Shown here piece after piece: positions 7,199 to 13,618 of a DNA stretch of 41,294 bases (positions are counted from its first letter, which is position 1; each line of letters opens with the position of its first letter). A program made the position numbers and the translations under genes. This DNA comes from UMGS1322 sp900550765 (GTDB lineage: Bacteria; Bacillota; Clostridia; Christensenellales; QALW01): the NCBI GenBank assembly GCA_958448705.1, contig CAUDEY010000018.1:1-41294 (forward strand), read 5' to 3'. The notes under the pieces were generated by a model, which worked only from the letters and a program-made list of their open reading frames with translations, ran no database searches and was not told the origin of the DNA.

Positions 7199-8635
7199 AT
7201 GATCGTATTTTTCATTCTGTTAGGAATCTTGCTTTTATTTGCCGCAGTGCTTCTGGTTCGCGCAGCAATGTTCAAGCCCAAAAAGGAAACAGCTCCGCAA
7301 GCGGAAGAGGCGGACTTTGACCATGACCGGGCGGTCTACACTTTAGGAGAATTAGTAAAATGCAAGACCGTATCCTACCGTGATAAAGCCCGAGAAGATA
7401 ATGCCGAATTTGAAAAGTTAATTGCGATGCTGCCTACGCTTTATCCGGCGATATTTTCCGTCTGCAGTCTTACGCGGTTAGAGGACCGGGGGTTACTGTT
7501 TTTGTGGAAGGGAAAGGATCATAAACAGCCCTCTGTTATGATGGCACACTATGACGTAGTTCCCGCAGAAGAAGAGAACTGGGAAAAGCCTGCATTTGAA
7601 GCGATTATAGAAAACAATGTAATGTGGGGCCGCGGAACACTGGATACTAAAGTTACTTTTAACGGTGTTCTTTCCGCCGCCGAAGCGCTGATACAGAAGG
7701 GTTTTGTACCCCAAAATGATATCTATTTCGCCTTTTCAGGCGGCGAAGAAGTCAACGGCCCGGGAGCAGTCCATATTGTGGATTATTTTGAGCAAAACAA
7801 CATTACTCCTGCCCTGGTGGTAGATGAAGGCGGCGCTGTAGTAGAAAATGTATTTCCGGGTGTAAAACAGCCCTGCGGTCTGATCGGTATTGCGGAAAAA
7901 GGAATGCTTGACCTGGAATATCGGGTGGCAAGTTCCGGCGGTCATGCCTCGGCACCGAAAAAGCATACACCGGTAGGCGTGCTGGCACAAGCCTGCTGCG
8001 CAATAGAAGCGCATCCCTTTCAAGCGCATATCACAAAGCCCGTAGCTGAAATGTTCGACACCCTTGGCAGACATTCTTCCTTTGCTTATCGGCTGATTTT
8101 TGCAAACCTTTGGTGTTTCCGCGGCCTGCTGGACGCCATCTGCAAAAAAAGCGGCGGTGAACTCAACGCCCTGATGCGTACAACGGTAGCCTTTACGCAG
8201 ATGGAAGGAAGCAAGGCCTCCAACGTAATTCCTCCCACAGCCTCTATGGTATCCAATATCCGGCTGAACCCAGAGGATACGATGGATAGCGCCATGCAAT
8301 ACATTGCAAAAACGATCGGTAATGATAACGTAACGTTAAAAGCACTTCATGGTATGAACCCAAGCCGGATTTCCGAAACAGGATGCGAGGCCTGGGATAA
8401 GGTTGCCTCCAGCGTTGCCGGCACATGGAAAGGCTGCCTGGTCGCACCGTATTTAATGGTACAATGCTCCGACAGCCGCCATTACGGTCGAATCTCCGAC
8501 CATGTATACCGTTTTTCTGCTATGGATCTGACGAGTGAAGAGCGAGCGACGATTCACGGTAATAATGAACGGATCCGGCTGGAAACCGTGCAGCGCGCTG
8601 TGGAATTCTATATCCGGTTGATGAAGCAATGCTAA
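7199..8635 (+). CDS. Membrane-anchored M20 family metallopeptidase (PM20D1/carboxypeptidase S-like)
   Basis: 478 residues. Residues 1-23 form a membrane anchor followed by a basic stretch (KPKK), which by the positive-inside rule puts the catalytic domain in the cytoplasm. The M20 zinc site is complete: AHYDVVPA, WGRGTLDTK, the FSGGEEVNG glutamate pair, VVDEGGAV, and a C-terminal histidine in RISDHVYRF. The dimerisation domain begins with SSGGHASAP. Relatives are carboxypeptidase S and PM20D1, which cleave peptides or N-acyl amino acids. A strong AAGGAGG precedes the ATG. As the last gene of the operon it probably hydrolyses what the two membrane proteins bring in. Confidence 0.92.
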   Translation: MIVFFILLGILLLFAAVLLVRAAMFKPKKETAPQAEEADFDHDRAVYTLGELVKCKTVSYRDKAREDNAEFEKLIAMLPTLYPAIFSVCSLTRLEDRGLLFLWKGKDHKQPSVMMAHYDVVPAEEENWEKPAFEAIIENNVMWGRGTLDTKVTFNGVLSAAEALIQKGFVPQNDIYFAFSGGEEVNGPGAVHIVDYFEQNNITPALVVDEGGAVVENVFPGVKQPCGLIGIAEKGMLDLEYRVASSGGHASAPKKHTPVGVLAQACCAIEAHPFQAHITKPVAEMFDTLGRHSSFAYRLIFANLWCFRGLLDAICKKSGGELNALMRTTVAFTQMEGSKASNVIPPTASMVSNIRLNPEDTMDSAMQYIAKTIGNDNVTLKALHGMNPSRISETGCEAWDKVASSVAGTWKGCLVAPYLMVQCSDSRHYGRISDHVYRFSAMDLTSEERATIHGNNERIRLETVQRAVEFYIRLMKQC

Positions 8636-8696
8636 GGAATATCCCCTTGTGCAAAAACTAAGAACCGTGCTTCTATGTGCAATACAATCGTAAAGC

Positions 8697-8739
8697 AAAG
8701 GTAGATATATGGAAATCCTCCATATGCTACCTTTCATTT
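8697..8739 (+). terminator. Terminator of the M20 operon
   Basis: AAAGGTAG..ATATGGA pairs with TCCATAT.CTACCTTT, a stem of 15 pairs with one small internal loop, followed by CATTTT. It lies about 60 bases after the stop. Confidence 0.65.
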
Positions 8740-9277
8740 TACAATTACATTTCAAGGAGAAGGTTTGCATTATATTCCAATATGGCACAACAGTTTGTAA
8801 TAGTGAAAGTTTGTTGTCAGCAACGGTTTTTGTTTTGAAAGCTCCGTTTTTCTCGGCTTCCTCTAACGAGGGCGCTGACGAGCAGAAAGTGAAACAGAGG
8901 AAGCCACATAAGTTTAACCTTTTCTCCCGCTCCGTTAAAGCTTGCACTTTGAAACCGCTCTCTGATAAAGAAAGCGAACCGTATTTTCTTTTTACCTCTA
9001 TTTTATTCCTTCGCTTTTTTTCATCACTAAAGCCATTCCTGCCTCCGGCCTATTACATGGTTTTTCTTTACCAAAACATCGTCCGCCTTAAACAATGCGG
9101 ATTCCCAACGAAGTTTTAAAAACGGAGACAGCTTTTTATCTGCTGCATCGGTTTTTGTTATTTTTAATCTTCCGAAAGAAAATACCTCACTATAAAATTT
9201 TCGGAAAGTATCCGAAAATATGATGTGGGAGATACGGCTCATTTTTAGAGGTTGAATGGATTTCAACTAACGCGCCA
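8740..9277. repeat. Noncoding 540-bp intergenic region with an inverted repeat
   Basis: Long frames exist on both strands but have no ribosome binding site, no domain and a skewed composition, so I call none of them. A perfect 10-bp inverted repeat, GGCTTCCTCT (8855-8864) and AGAGGAAGCC (8896-8905), encloses a GC-richer core. The block resembles a dispersed intergenic repeat or decayed DNA. Confidence 0.4.
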
Positions 9278-9307
9278 TTGATAATCCGACTTATATATAG
9301 TTATAAT
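9278..9307 (+). promoter_or_regulatory. Promoter of the interrupted XRE-TPR gene
   Basis: TTGATA (9278-9283), an 18-base spacer and TATAAT (9302-9307). An upstream inverted repeat GTTGAA/TTCAAC (9251-9267) might be an operator. Confidence 0.6.
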
Positions 9308-9338
9308 GAAATAAATTTAATTGAAAGGTGCAATTTCT

Positions 9339-9470
9339 ATGTTGTATTTATCCAAAAATCTAAAAAGATTTCGTATCGCAAAAAACTTAACTCAAGAGGA
9401 TATTGCCGAATTTCTTTGCATCACACCACAGAGTGTTTCAAAATGGGAACGCGGAGTTTCCCATAATTAA
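9339..9470 (+). pseudogene. N-terminal fragment of an XRE-TPR regulator, interrupted by an integrative element
   Basis: The ATG at 9339 (AAAGGTG upstream) opens a helix-turn-helix of the Cro/CI family: LTQEDIAEFLCITPQSVSKWERG. The frame then leaves the family after 39 residues and stops at 9470 in element DNA (43 residues in total). The missing part is 7.6 kb away: the sequence from 17105 continues with ESYPDIAFLPALANILETSI, which is exactly what follows KWERG in this family. Joining 9339-9454 to 17104-17620 gives an uninterrupted 210-residue XRE-TPR protein. The fragment might still make a short HTH peptide, but it is too short for a complete dimerising repressor. Confidence 0.9.
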
Positions 9471-9472
9471 AG
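9435..9472. other. attL of the integrative element
   Basis: The left host half ends at the core GG (9453-9454). The element half AGTTTCCCATAATTAAAG is 9455-9472. The core position is set by reading-frame restoration of the host gene and by the symmetry of the reconstructed attP. Confidence 0.85.
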
Positions 9473-9542
9473 ATACTTTGGGCTGAATCAATCCGTGCGA
9501 TACATTGCTTACGAAAAATAACAAGTATTGCGAGGAATGAAA

Positions 9543-9881
9543 ATGAACACTATCAAATGCAAGTGTAATTGGGACGATGGCACAGTAGAACTGCTGTTTT
9601 CGGACGGCACAACTATTGCTCTGCTGTGTAAAGGCATAGAAGCCGATTTGAGCATCGGTATCAAGGCACAAGGGAAACTGAACGACCTCAAGGTAGAAAA
9701 GCCGTCTGAATACGCTGTGATGGCGTTAAACGGCACTTTGCAGGACTACTGCGACACCATAGAGCGTTCCGACAGCACAACGCAAAACACGCTCTACAAG
9801 CAGTACAAAGAACGCTATCCCGATATGAGTGACGAGCAGATAATGAGCCTTGTCCGTGAATGCCAGATGTACGGCGAATGA
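9543..9881 (+). CDS. Small element-borne protein, DUF6061-like
   Basis: 112 residues from the ATG at 9543, chosen because GAGG lies seven bases upstream; in-frame TTG and ATG codons lie slightly upstream. The N-terminal segment CNWDDGTVELLFSDGTTIALLC resembles the DUF6061 proteins carried by many integrative elements of gut Bacillota. The acidic, Tyr-rich C-terminus (YKERYPDMSDEQIMSLVREC) could be a helical partner-binding tail. Function is unknown. It is the first gene after attL, 9 bases before the next gene and probably cotranscribed with it. Confidence 0.65.
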   Translation: MNTIKCKCNWDDGTVELLFSDGTTIALLCKGIEADLSIGIKAQGKLNDLKVEKPSEYAVMALNGTLQDYCDTIERSDSTTQNTLYKQYKERYPDMSDEQIMSLVRECQMYGE

Positions 9882-9890
9882 GGTGAGCGT

Positions 9891-10169
9891 ATGGCAAAAA
9901 TCATTGAAACCATTGAAAACGCTACGCTCGTTTCGGTAGAGCAGCTTGACGACAGAAATATATATGAGTGGGATTGGCGGTGCAAATTTACAGGCTGTAA
10001 AGGAATGCTTTACGTAGGTGAAAGTCAGCACAAAAACCTTGGAAAGCAATTTATAATGCTGACCGATAACAAGGATTTTCGGCTGACTACGGGATACGGT
10101 GAGATAGAGAAAACCGAGGAATATATCACCATTACCACCAAGAGTAGCAAGTACATATTTAGTTTATAA
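9891..10169 (+). CDS. Hypothetical element-borne protein
   Basis: 92 residues, with GAGGTGAGCGT before the ATG. The sequence is predicted to be mostly beta strand, with aromatic residues and two cysteines (WDWRCKFTGCKGMLYV). No recognised domain. It follows the DUF6061-like gene by nine bases, so the pair is probably translated from one transcript. Role unknown. Confidence 0.6.
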   Translation: MAKIIETIENATLVSVEQLDDRNIYEWDWRCKFTGCKGMLYVGESQHKNLGKQFIMLTDNKDFRLTTGYGEIEKTEEYITITTKSSKYIFSL

Positions 10170-10184
10170 AGATAGCGTGTAAAA

Positions 10185-10222
10185 AATAGCGACAGGGAGA
10201 TTAATACCTCTCTGCCGCTATT
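10185..10222 (+). terminator. Hairpin after the first element operon
   Basis: AATAGCG/CGCTATT (10185-10191, 10216-10222) encloses a second CAG.GAG/CTC.CTG stem. No strong T-run follows, so it is only a possible terminator. Confidence 0.45.
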
Positions 10223-10265
10223 GCTAATTAACAGGATTGTCTATGTAGAAGTTTTCATATTTTTA

Positions 10266-10365
10266 TGATATAATTACAAATAATCTGTAATCAATCTTGA
10301 AATCAACACTTTCTGCTTTCCGTGTTGTTCATTTATTTATCTCCGTGATGTAAACTATGGTTACA
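10266..10365 (+). promoter_or_regulatory. Promoter and candidate TetR operator for the membrane protein/TetR operon
   Basis: An extended -10 (TG A TATAAT, 10266-10274) lies upstream. A 17-base near-palindrome, TGTAAACTATGGTTACA (10349-10365), lies just before the ribosome binding site. Its arms match at six of seven positions around a three-base centre. A TetR-type regulator is the second gene of this transcript, so autoregulation here is a reasonable inference. Confidence 0.5.
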
Positions 10366-10387
10366 AAATCAAAAGGAGGTTCTTAAA

Positions 10388-10729
10388 ATGAACACAGACA
10401 AAATTTTAGCAGAATCAATCGCAAAGGACTATGCACCGAAAGAAAGTTCCAAAATTGTTGCACTTAAAAAGCTGGATAACCGAGCAAAACTCCCTGCAAA
10501 TATTTTTACCTATTCTTGTGGTATTGTATCTGCGCTTATCTTTGGAACAGGTATGTGTATGGCAATGGGTGAAATTGGCGGCGGTATGGTAATGGGTATC
10601 ATTGTTGGTATCATCGGTATGATTGGTTGCGGTATAAATTATCCCATTTATAAGAAACTGCTTGAAAAGGGCAAATCCAAGTACGCTTATGAAATCGTGC
10701 AACTTGCACGTGAAATTGCTGAAAAGTAA
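10388..10729 (+). CDS. Small membrane protein with two helices
   Basis: 113 residues. The N-terminal 35 residues are charged (AKDYAPKESSKIVALKKLDNRAKLP) and are followed by two close hydrophobic helices rich in Gly and Met (about residues 37-57 and 60-80) and a C-terminal amphipathic helix (EIVQLAREIAEK). Similar proteins are found in Clostridia, sometimes under the doubtful name dihydropteridine reductase; no reductase motif is present. AAAGGAGG lies eight bases before the ATG. The gene is followed 24 bases later by a TetR-type regulator, so its expression is probably inducible. Function unknown. Confidence 0.75.
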   Translation: MNTDKILAESIAKDYAPKESSKIVALKKLDNRAKLPANIFTYSCGIVSALIFGTGMCMAMGEIGGGMVMGIIVGIIGMIGCGINYPIYKKLLEKGKSKYAYEIVQLAREIAEK

Positions 10730-10753
10730 GAAAAGAATGCAAGGGGTGGTAAT

Positions 10754-11347
10754 ATGAATAAATCGGAAAGCAAATATTTTAATACTGCCACGAAAATGGA
10801 CCTTGCACTGATCTCTTTGCTAAAAAAGAAACCGTTTGAGTATATTACTGTAAGTGAGATATGCAAAGCTGCGGGAGTGAATCGCTCAACATTTTATCTG
10901 CATTATGAAACTATTGGCGATTTGCTCAATGAAACGGCACGGTATTTATTGGATGATTTTCTCGCACAATTTACAACTGATACAAAATCGGTTGTTCTCA
11001 AACTAAAAGACCGCAATCTCGATGAACTGATTTTTGTTTGCGACAAATATCTAAATCCGTATTTGACCTATATCAAAGACAACAAGGAAGTATTCAATAT
11101 CGCATTAGCACATTATAAAACTCTTGGGTTTGAGGATGTGTATAAGCGGATGTTTGAAAGTATATTCTATCCCATATTGGATAGATTTGAATATCCGCCG
11201 AATGTTAGGCAATATGTGATGATGTATTATCTTAATGGCATCAATGCTATTGTGCTTGAATGGTTGAGAAACGGGTGCGATAGATCCATCAAAGAAATAT
11301 CAGAAATAATCTCGGTTTGCATCTATGGAAATAAAACCTATGAGTAG
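10754..11347 (+). CDS. TetR/AcrR family transcriptional regulator
   Basis: 197 residues. The N-terminal helix-turn-helix is typical: LISLLKKKPFEYITVSEICKAAGVNRSTFYLHYETIGDLLNE (about residues 18-60). The ligand-binding half has the pattern of the clostridial TetR_C group, with aromatic residues and SIFYPILDRF. Regulators of this family repress neighbouring genes and release them on binding a ligand. The gene is flanked by two membrane proteins and overlaps the second one, so the three genes look like a ligand-responsive membrane module. GGGGTGG precedes the ATG. Confidence 0.9.
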   Translation: MNKSESKYFNTATKMDLALISLLKKKPFEYITVSEICKAAGVNRSTFYLHYETIGDLLNETARYLLDDFLAQFTTDTKSVVLKLKDRNLDELIFVCDKYLNPYLTYIKDNKEVFNIALAHYKTLGFEDVYKRMFESIFYPILDRFEYPPNVRQYVMMYYLNGINAIVLEWLRNGCDRSIKEISEIISVCIYGNKTYE

Positions 11348-11969
11348 AGTATTAAAGATCGCACTTGTCGGGTTAATCTTTAATATGGTTTATAGTGCCT
11401 ACCATATCGTTTCCGGTGTTGTGTCGCAATCGTTGTGGTTGTTTACTATTGGCATTTACTATGCCATATTGAGCATTATTCGTTTTGTTGTTCTTCAATC
11501 CAAAAGCAAAAAAATGGGTATTGTTCATTTTACAGGTGTTATGCTGATGGTGTTGTCTTTGCCACTAACAGCAACAGTTGTTCTTTCGTTTGTAAAAGAT
11601 AGAGGAACTGTATTTCATTTGATAGTTATGCTTGCGATTGCGGTATATGCTTTCTCTAAAATTACACTCGCAACGGTAAATTGGATAAAGGCACGAAAAA
11701 GCACATCAATAAAATTGATAACTTTGCGAAATATCTCTTTTGCAGATGCATTTGTTTCTATATTCTCATTGCAAAGGTCAATGCTTGTATCATTTGAGGG
11801 AATGACAGAAATAGAGATTCGCATTATGAATGTAGCAACGGGTACTGCGGTAAGTATCATCGTTTTTTTACTTGGGTTACACCTTGTTCGTCTTAAATTA
11901 TTCTCCGGATTTTTACGGTACGACAGCACATACGACACACCCTGCAGCACAAAAACAAGGGGGAAATAA
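11340..11969 (+). CDS. Polytopic membrane protein coupled to the TetR-type gene
   Basis: 209 residues from the ATG at 11340, which overlaps the TetR-type gene by 8 bases; an ATG at 11325 in the same frame is an alternative. About six hydrophobic helices are seen, with basic loops (LQSKSKKMG, IKARKSTSIK). No transporter family motif is recognisable. Overlap with the regulator implies translational coupling. It may be the target of the regulator, for example an efflux or stress membrane protein. The stop codon lies inside a perfect 39-bp palindrome. Confidence 0.7.
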   Translation: MSRVLKIALVGLIFNMVYSAYHIVSGVVSQSLWLFTIGIYYAILSIIRFVVLQSKSKKMGIVHFTGVMLMVLSLPLTATVVLSFVKDRGTVFHLIVMLAIAVYAFSKITLATVNWIKARKSTSIKLITLRNISFADAFVSIFSLQRSMLVSFEGMTEIEIRIMNVATGTAVSIIVFLLGLHLVRLKLFSGFLRYDSTYDTPCSTKTRGK

Positions 11970-11998
11970 CGGGGGAAACTTTCCCCCGTTATTTCCCC
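11960..11998. terminator. Perfect 39-bp palindrome over the stop of the membrane protein gene
   Basis: GGGGAAATAACGGGGGAAA (11960-11978), one central C, and its exact complement TTTCCCCCGTTATTTCCCC (11980-11998). The stop codon TAA is at 11967-11969. It lacks a T-run, so it could act as an mRNA 3'-end stabiliser, a bidirectional transcription block or a protein site rather than a classical terminator. Confidence 0.6.
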
Positions 11999-11999
11999 A

Positions 12000-12500
12000 A
12001 TAATTTTCTGATCGCACCTCAGAAATCGGTCAAATTCAATTCCCCCATAATTTCATCTTCGTTTTTAAAAACGTGTCCCCTTTAGGATTTATGATAGGCT
12101 TATTTATCAAAAAAGGGGTTTCTACCCACTAAAATAGGGGTTATTGCCCCTAAAAAACGAAATGCACTGCGAAAAAAACGTAGTTCACCTATGATTTACG
12201 CTTTTTTATGACAATCTATCAAAATTCATAGAAAATGACCTAACCTTCCGGAATGATAAAATTTCGGAATGATTTTGAGATGATTCTCGTTTTCAAATAC
12301 ACAACTTTTACAGTTTTTTATGATAAGAAAGATGATAATTATTTTCGTTATGATAAGAGGTAAATCCCCCCACTTCCGAAATGAGGAAGTGGGACAGTCA
12401 TAGTCGAATGTTCCCCCTGTCATACCGAAAAGAAGTCATCGCATCATACCGAAAACGAGGTTCCGGTATCATTTGAAAATGAACGGATAAATCCGTCATA
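12000..12500. other. AT-rich noncoding region with short direct repeats and a hairpin (candidate oriT/origin region)
   Basis: No gene is visible. Direct repeats: CGGAATGAT at 12249 and 12265; TTATGATAAGA at 12318 and 12348 (30-base period); TCATACCGAAAA at 12420 and 12444 (24-base period), the latter followed by an inverted GGTATCATTT. A perfect hairpin CCCACTTCC/GGAAGTGGG lies at 12369-12393. In mobilizable elements oriT usually lies upstream of the relaxase operon and has this kind of inverted and direct repeats. No replication initiator gene is present. Confidence 0.45.
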
Positions 12501-12724
12501 AATCAAAAATAAATCTACAAGGCTTTGTCAAATGACGGTCATAATTTCCAGTTAAGGTCAGCGATCTTTGAGCCGAGCCGCAATATGTATCTGCCCTTTG
12601 CAATGCTGCCGAGCAGGACTGCCCGTAGCCGATTTGAGCCGCCAGCGGATAACGGAGCGATTTATAAATTACTTGCTTTTTTCTCTGCCGTGTATATGCT
12701 TTTTGCACCGTCACGGCGGATGTA

Positions 12725-12753
12725 TTGACAGTTTCCAAAATTTATGGTATAAT
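12725..12753 (+). promoter_or_regulatory. Consensus promoter of the mobilization operon
   Basis: TTGACA (12725-12730), a 17-base spacer and TATAAT (12748-12753), with TG in the extended -10 position. Both hexamers are perfect, making it one of the strongest promoters in the window. The next clear gene, mobC, begins about 570 bases downstream. Confidence 0.8.
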
Positions 12754-12911
12754 GAGTCTGCTCAAAGTGAAGCACGGCTTTTAAGCTGTAGGAGCCGCAA
12801 CGCTTTACACCGCCGAGCAGTCGGCGGCGAGGAACATATACTTTGACAACTGAATAGAACTGTATTTGAACTATACAGCCTTACATATCAAGCATACGCC
12901 GTGAACGTGTG

Positions 12912-12936
12912 CGCACCCTTCCGCTTGGTGCGTTTT
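12912..12936 (+). terminator. First terminator-like hairpin in the mob leader
   Basis: CGCACC (12912-12917) pairs with GGTGCG (12927-12932), followed by TTTT. Confidence 0.5.
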
Positions 12937-13039
12937 GTGACGGTCTATTTTGCTGTGGATATGTGGGGCTGTTTTTTTGTCCCCGAATAACACATTGGAA
13001 AGGTTGTGAGAATGGAACGGAGAGCAAAAAAAGAATAAC

Positions 13040-13080
13040 GGACGGCATCGGCTTTGGGGACGATACCGTATCCGTCTTTT
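13040..13080 (+). terminator. Second terminator-like hairpin in the mob leader
   Basis: GGACGG and CGG (13040-13051) pair with CCG and CCGTC (13066-13076), followed by TTTT. It lies 245 bases before mobC. Confidence 0.5.
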
Positions 13081-13324
13081 GCGAGTGTACGTGTACACTT
13101 CCGCTATTGTCTGTCGGTAGTATTCCCGAAAAAGCACAACGCTATACACGACGGCAGAAGAAAACTATCCCGTAGGGATAGGCAAGCATATTGTTTGTAT
13201 AGACGCCGCCGCACACGGCAACGCCCTACAAACAGCTTGTCGGGGCAACCCCGAACCCCCATATTATTACGGCAGCCGAACGGTTGCGGAAAGAGAGGTA
13301 AACAAAACTAAGAACAAGACCAAA

Positions 13325-13618
13325 ATGGTCGCTATGCGTTTCAGCGAAAGCGACCACAGAGCAATCAAAAGAAAAGCGGAACAGGCAAATATGAACTTCA
13401 CCGAGTTTATCACCGCATCTGCGCTGAATAAGCAGATTACCGTGATAGAGGGACTTGACGGTGTGCTGAAAGAGCAGAAAGCCATCGGCAGAAATCTCAA
13501 TCAGCTAACCACCCTCTGTAATATGGGAATTATTCAGAATCCCGAATTACAGGCAATCAAGGAACAGCACGGCAAGGTGATGGAACTGCTTGGGGAATTG
13601 TCGGGGAGGTGCGACTGA
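13325..13618 (+). CDS. mobC: MobC-like relaxosome accessory protein
   Basis: 97 residues from the ATG at 13325. The sequence VAMRFSESDHRAIKRKAEQANMNFTEFITASAL is the ribbon-helix-helix-like start of MobC proteins, and the rest (VLKEQKAIGRNLNQLTTLCNMG) matches the conserved MobC helix with the NLNQL motif. MobC binds oriT and helps the relaxase open it. The stop overlaps the relaxase start by one base. The frame is open upstream to about 13274 without a better start, and the ribosome binding site at 13325 is weak, so the true N-terminus could differ. Confidence 0.85.
   Translation: MVAMRFSESDHRAIKRKAEQANMNFTEFITASALNKQITVIEGLDGVLKEQKAIGRNLNQLTTLCNMGIIQNPELQAIKEQHGKVMELLGELSGRCD

Larger units (their letters stand above)
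12760..13324 (+). promoter_or_regulatory. Long structured leader of the mob operon
   Basis: About 565 bases without a convincing gene. It contains several hairpins: CGCCG/CGGCG near 12811-12832 and the two terminator-like hairpins at 12912-12936 and 13040-13080. Short open frames exist, for example one from GTG 12901 to a stop at 12988 and one of eight codons from ATG 13012, but none has a good ribosome binding site. The arrangement fits transcription attenuation, possibly with a leader peptide. That is inference. Confidence 0.5.

Noticed and set aside
8709..9119. Open frames on both strands in the gap after the M20 gene (for example 136 codons on plus, 164 on minus)
   Set aside because: No ribosome binding site, no recognisable domain, the two frames overlap each other and contain hairpin repeats.
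12909..13175. Frame of 88 codons and a shorter GTG-started frame (12901-12988) in the mob leader
   Set aside because: No proper start signal; it crosses two terminator-like hairpins. Kept as leader structure, although a short leader peptide remains possible.
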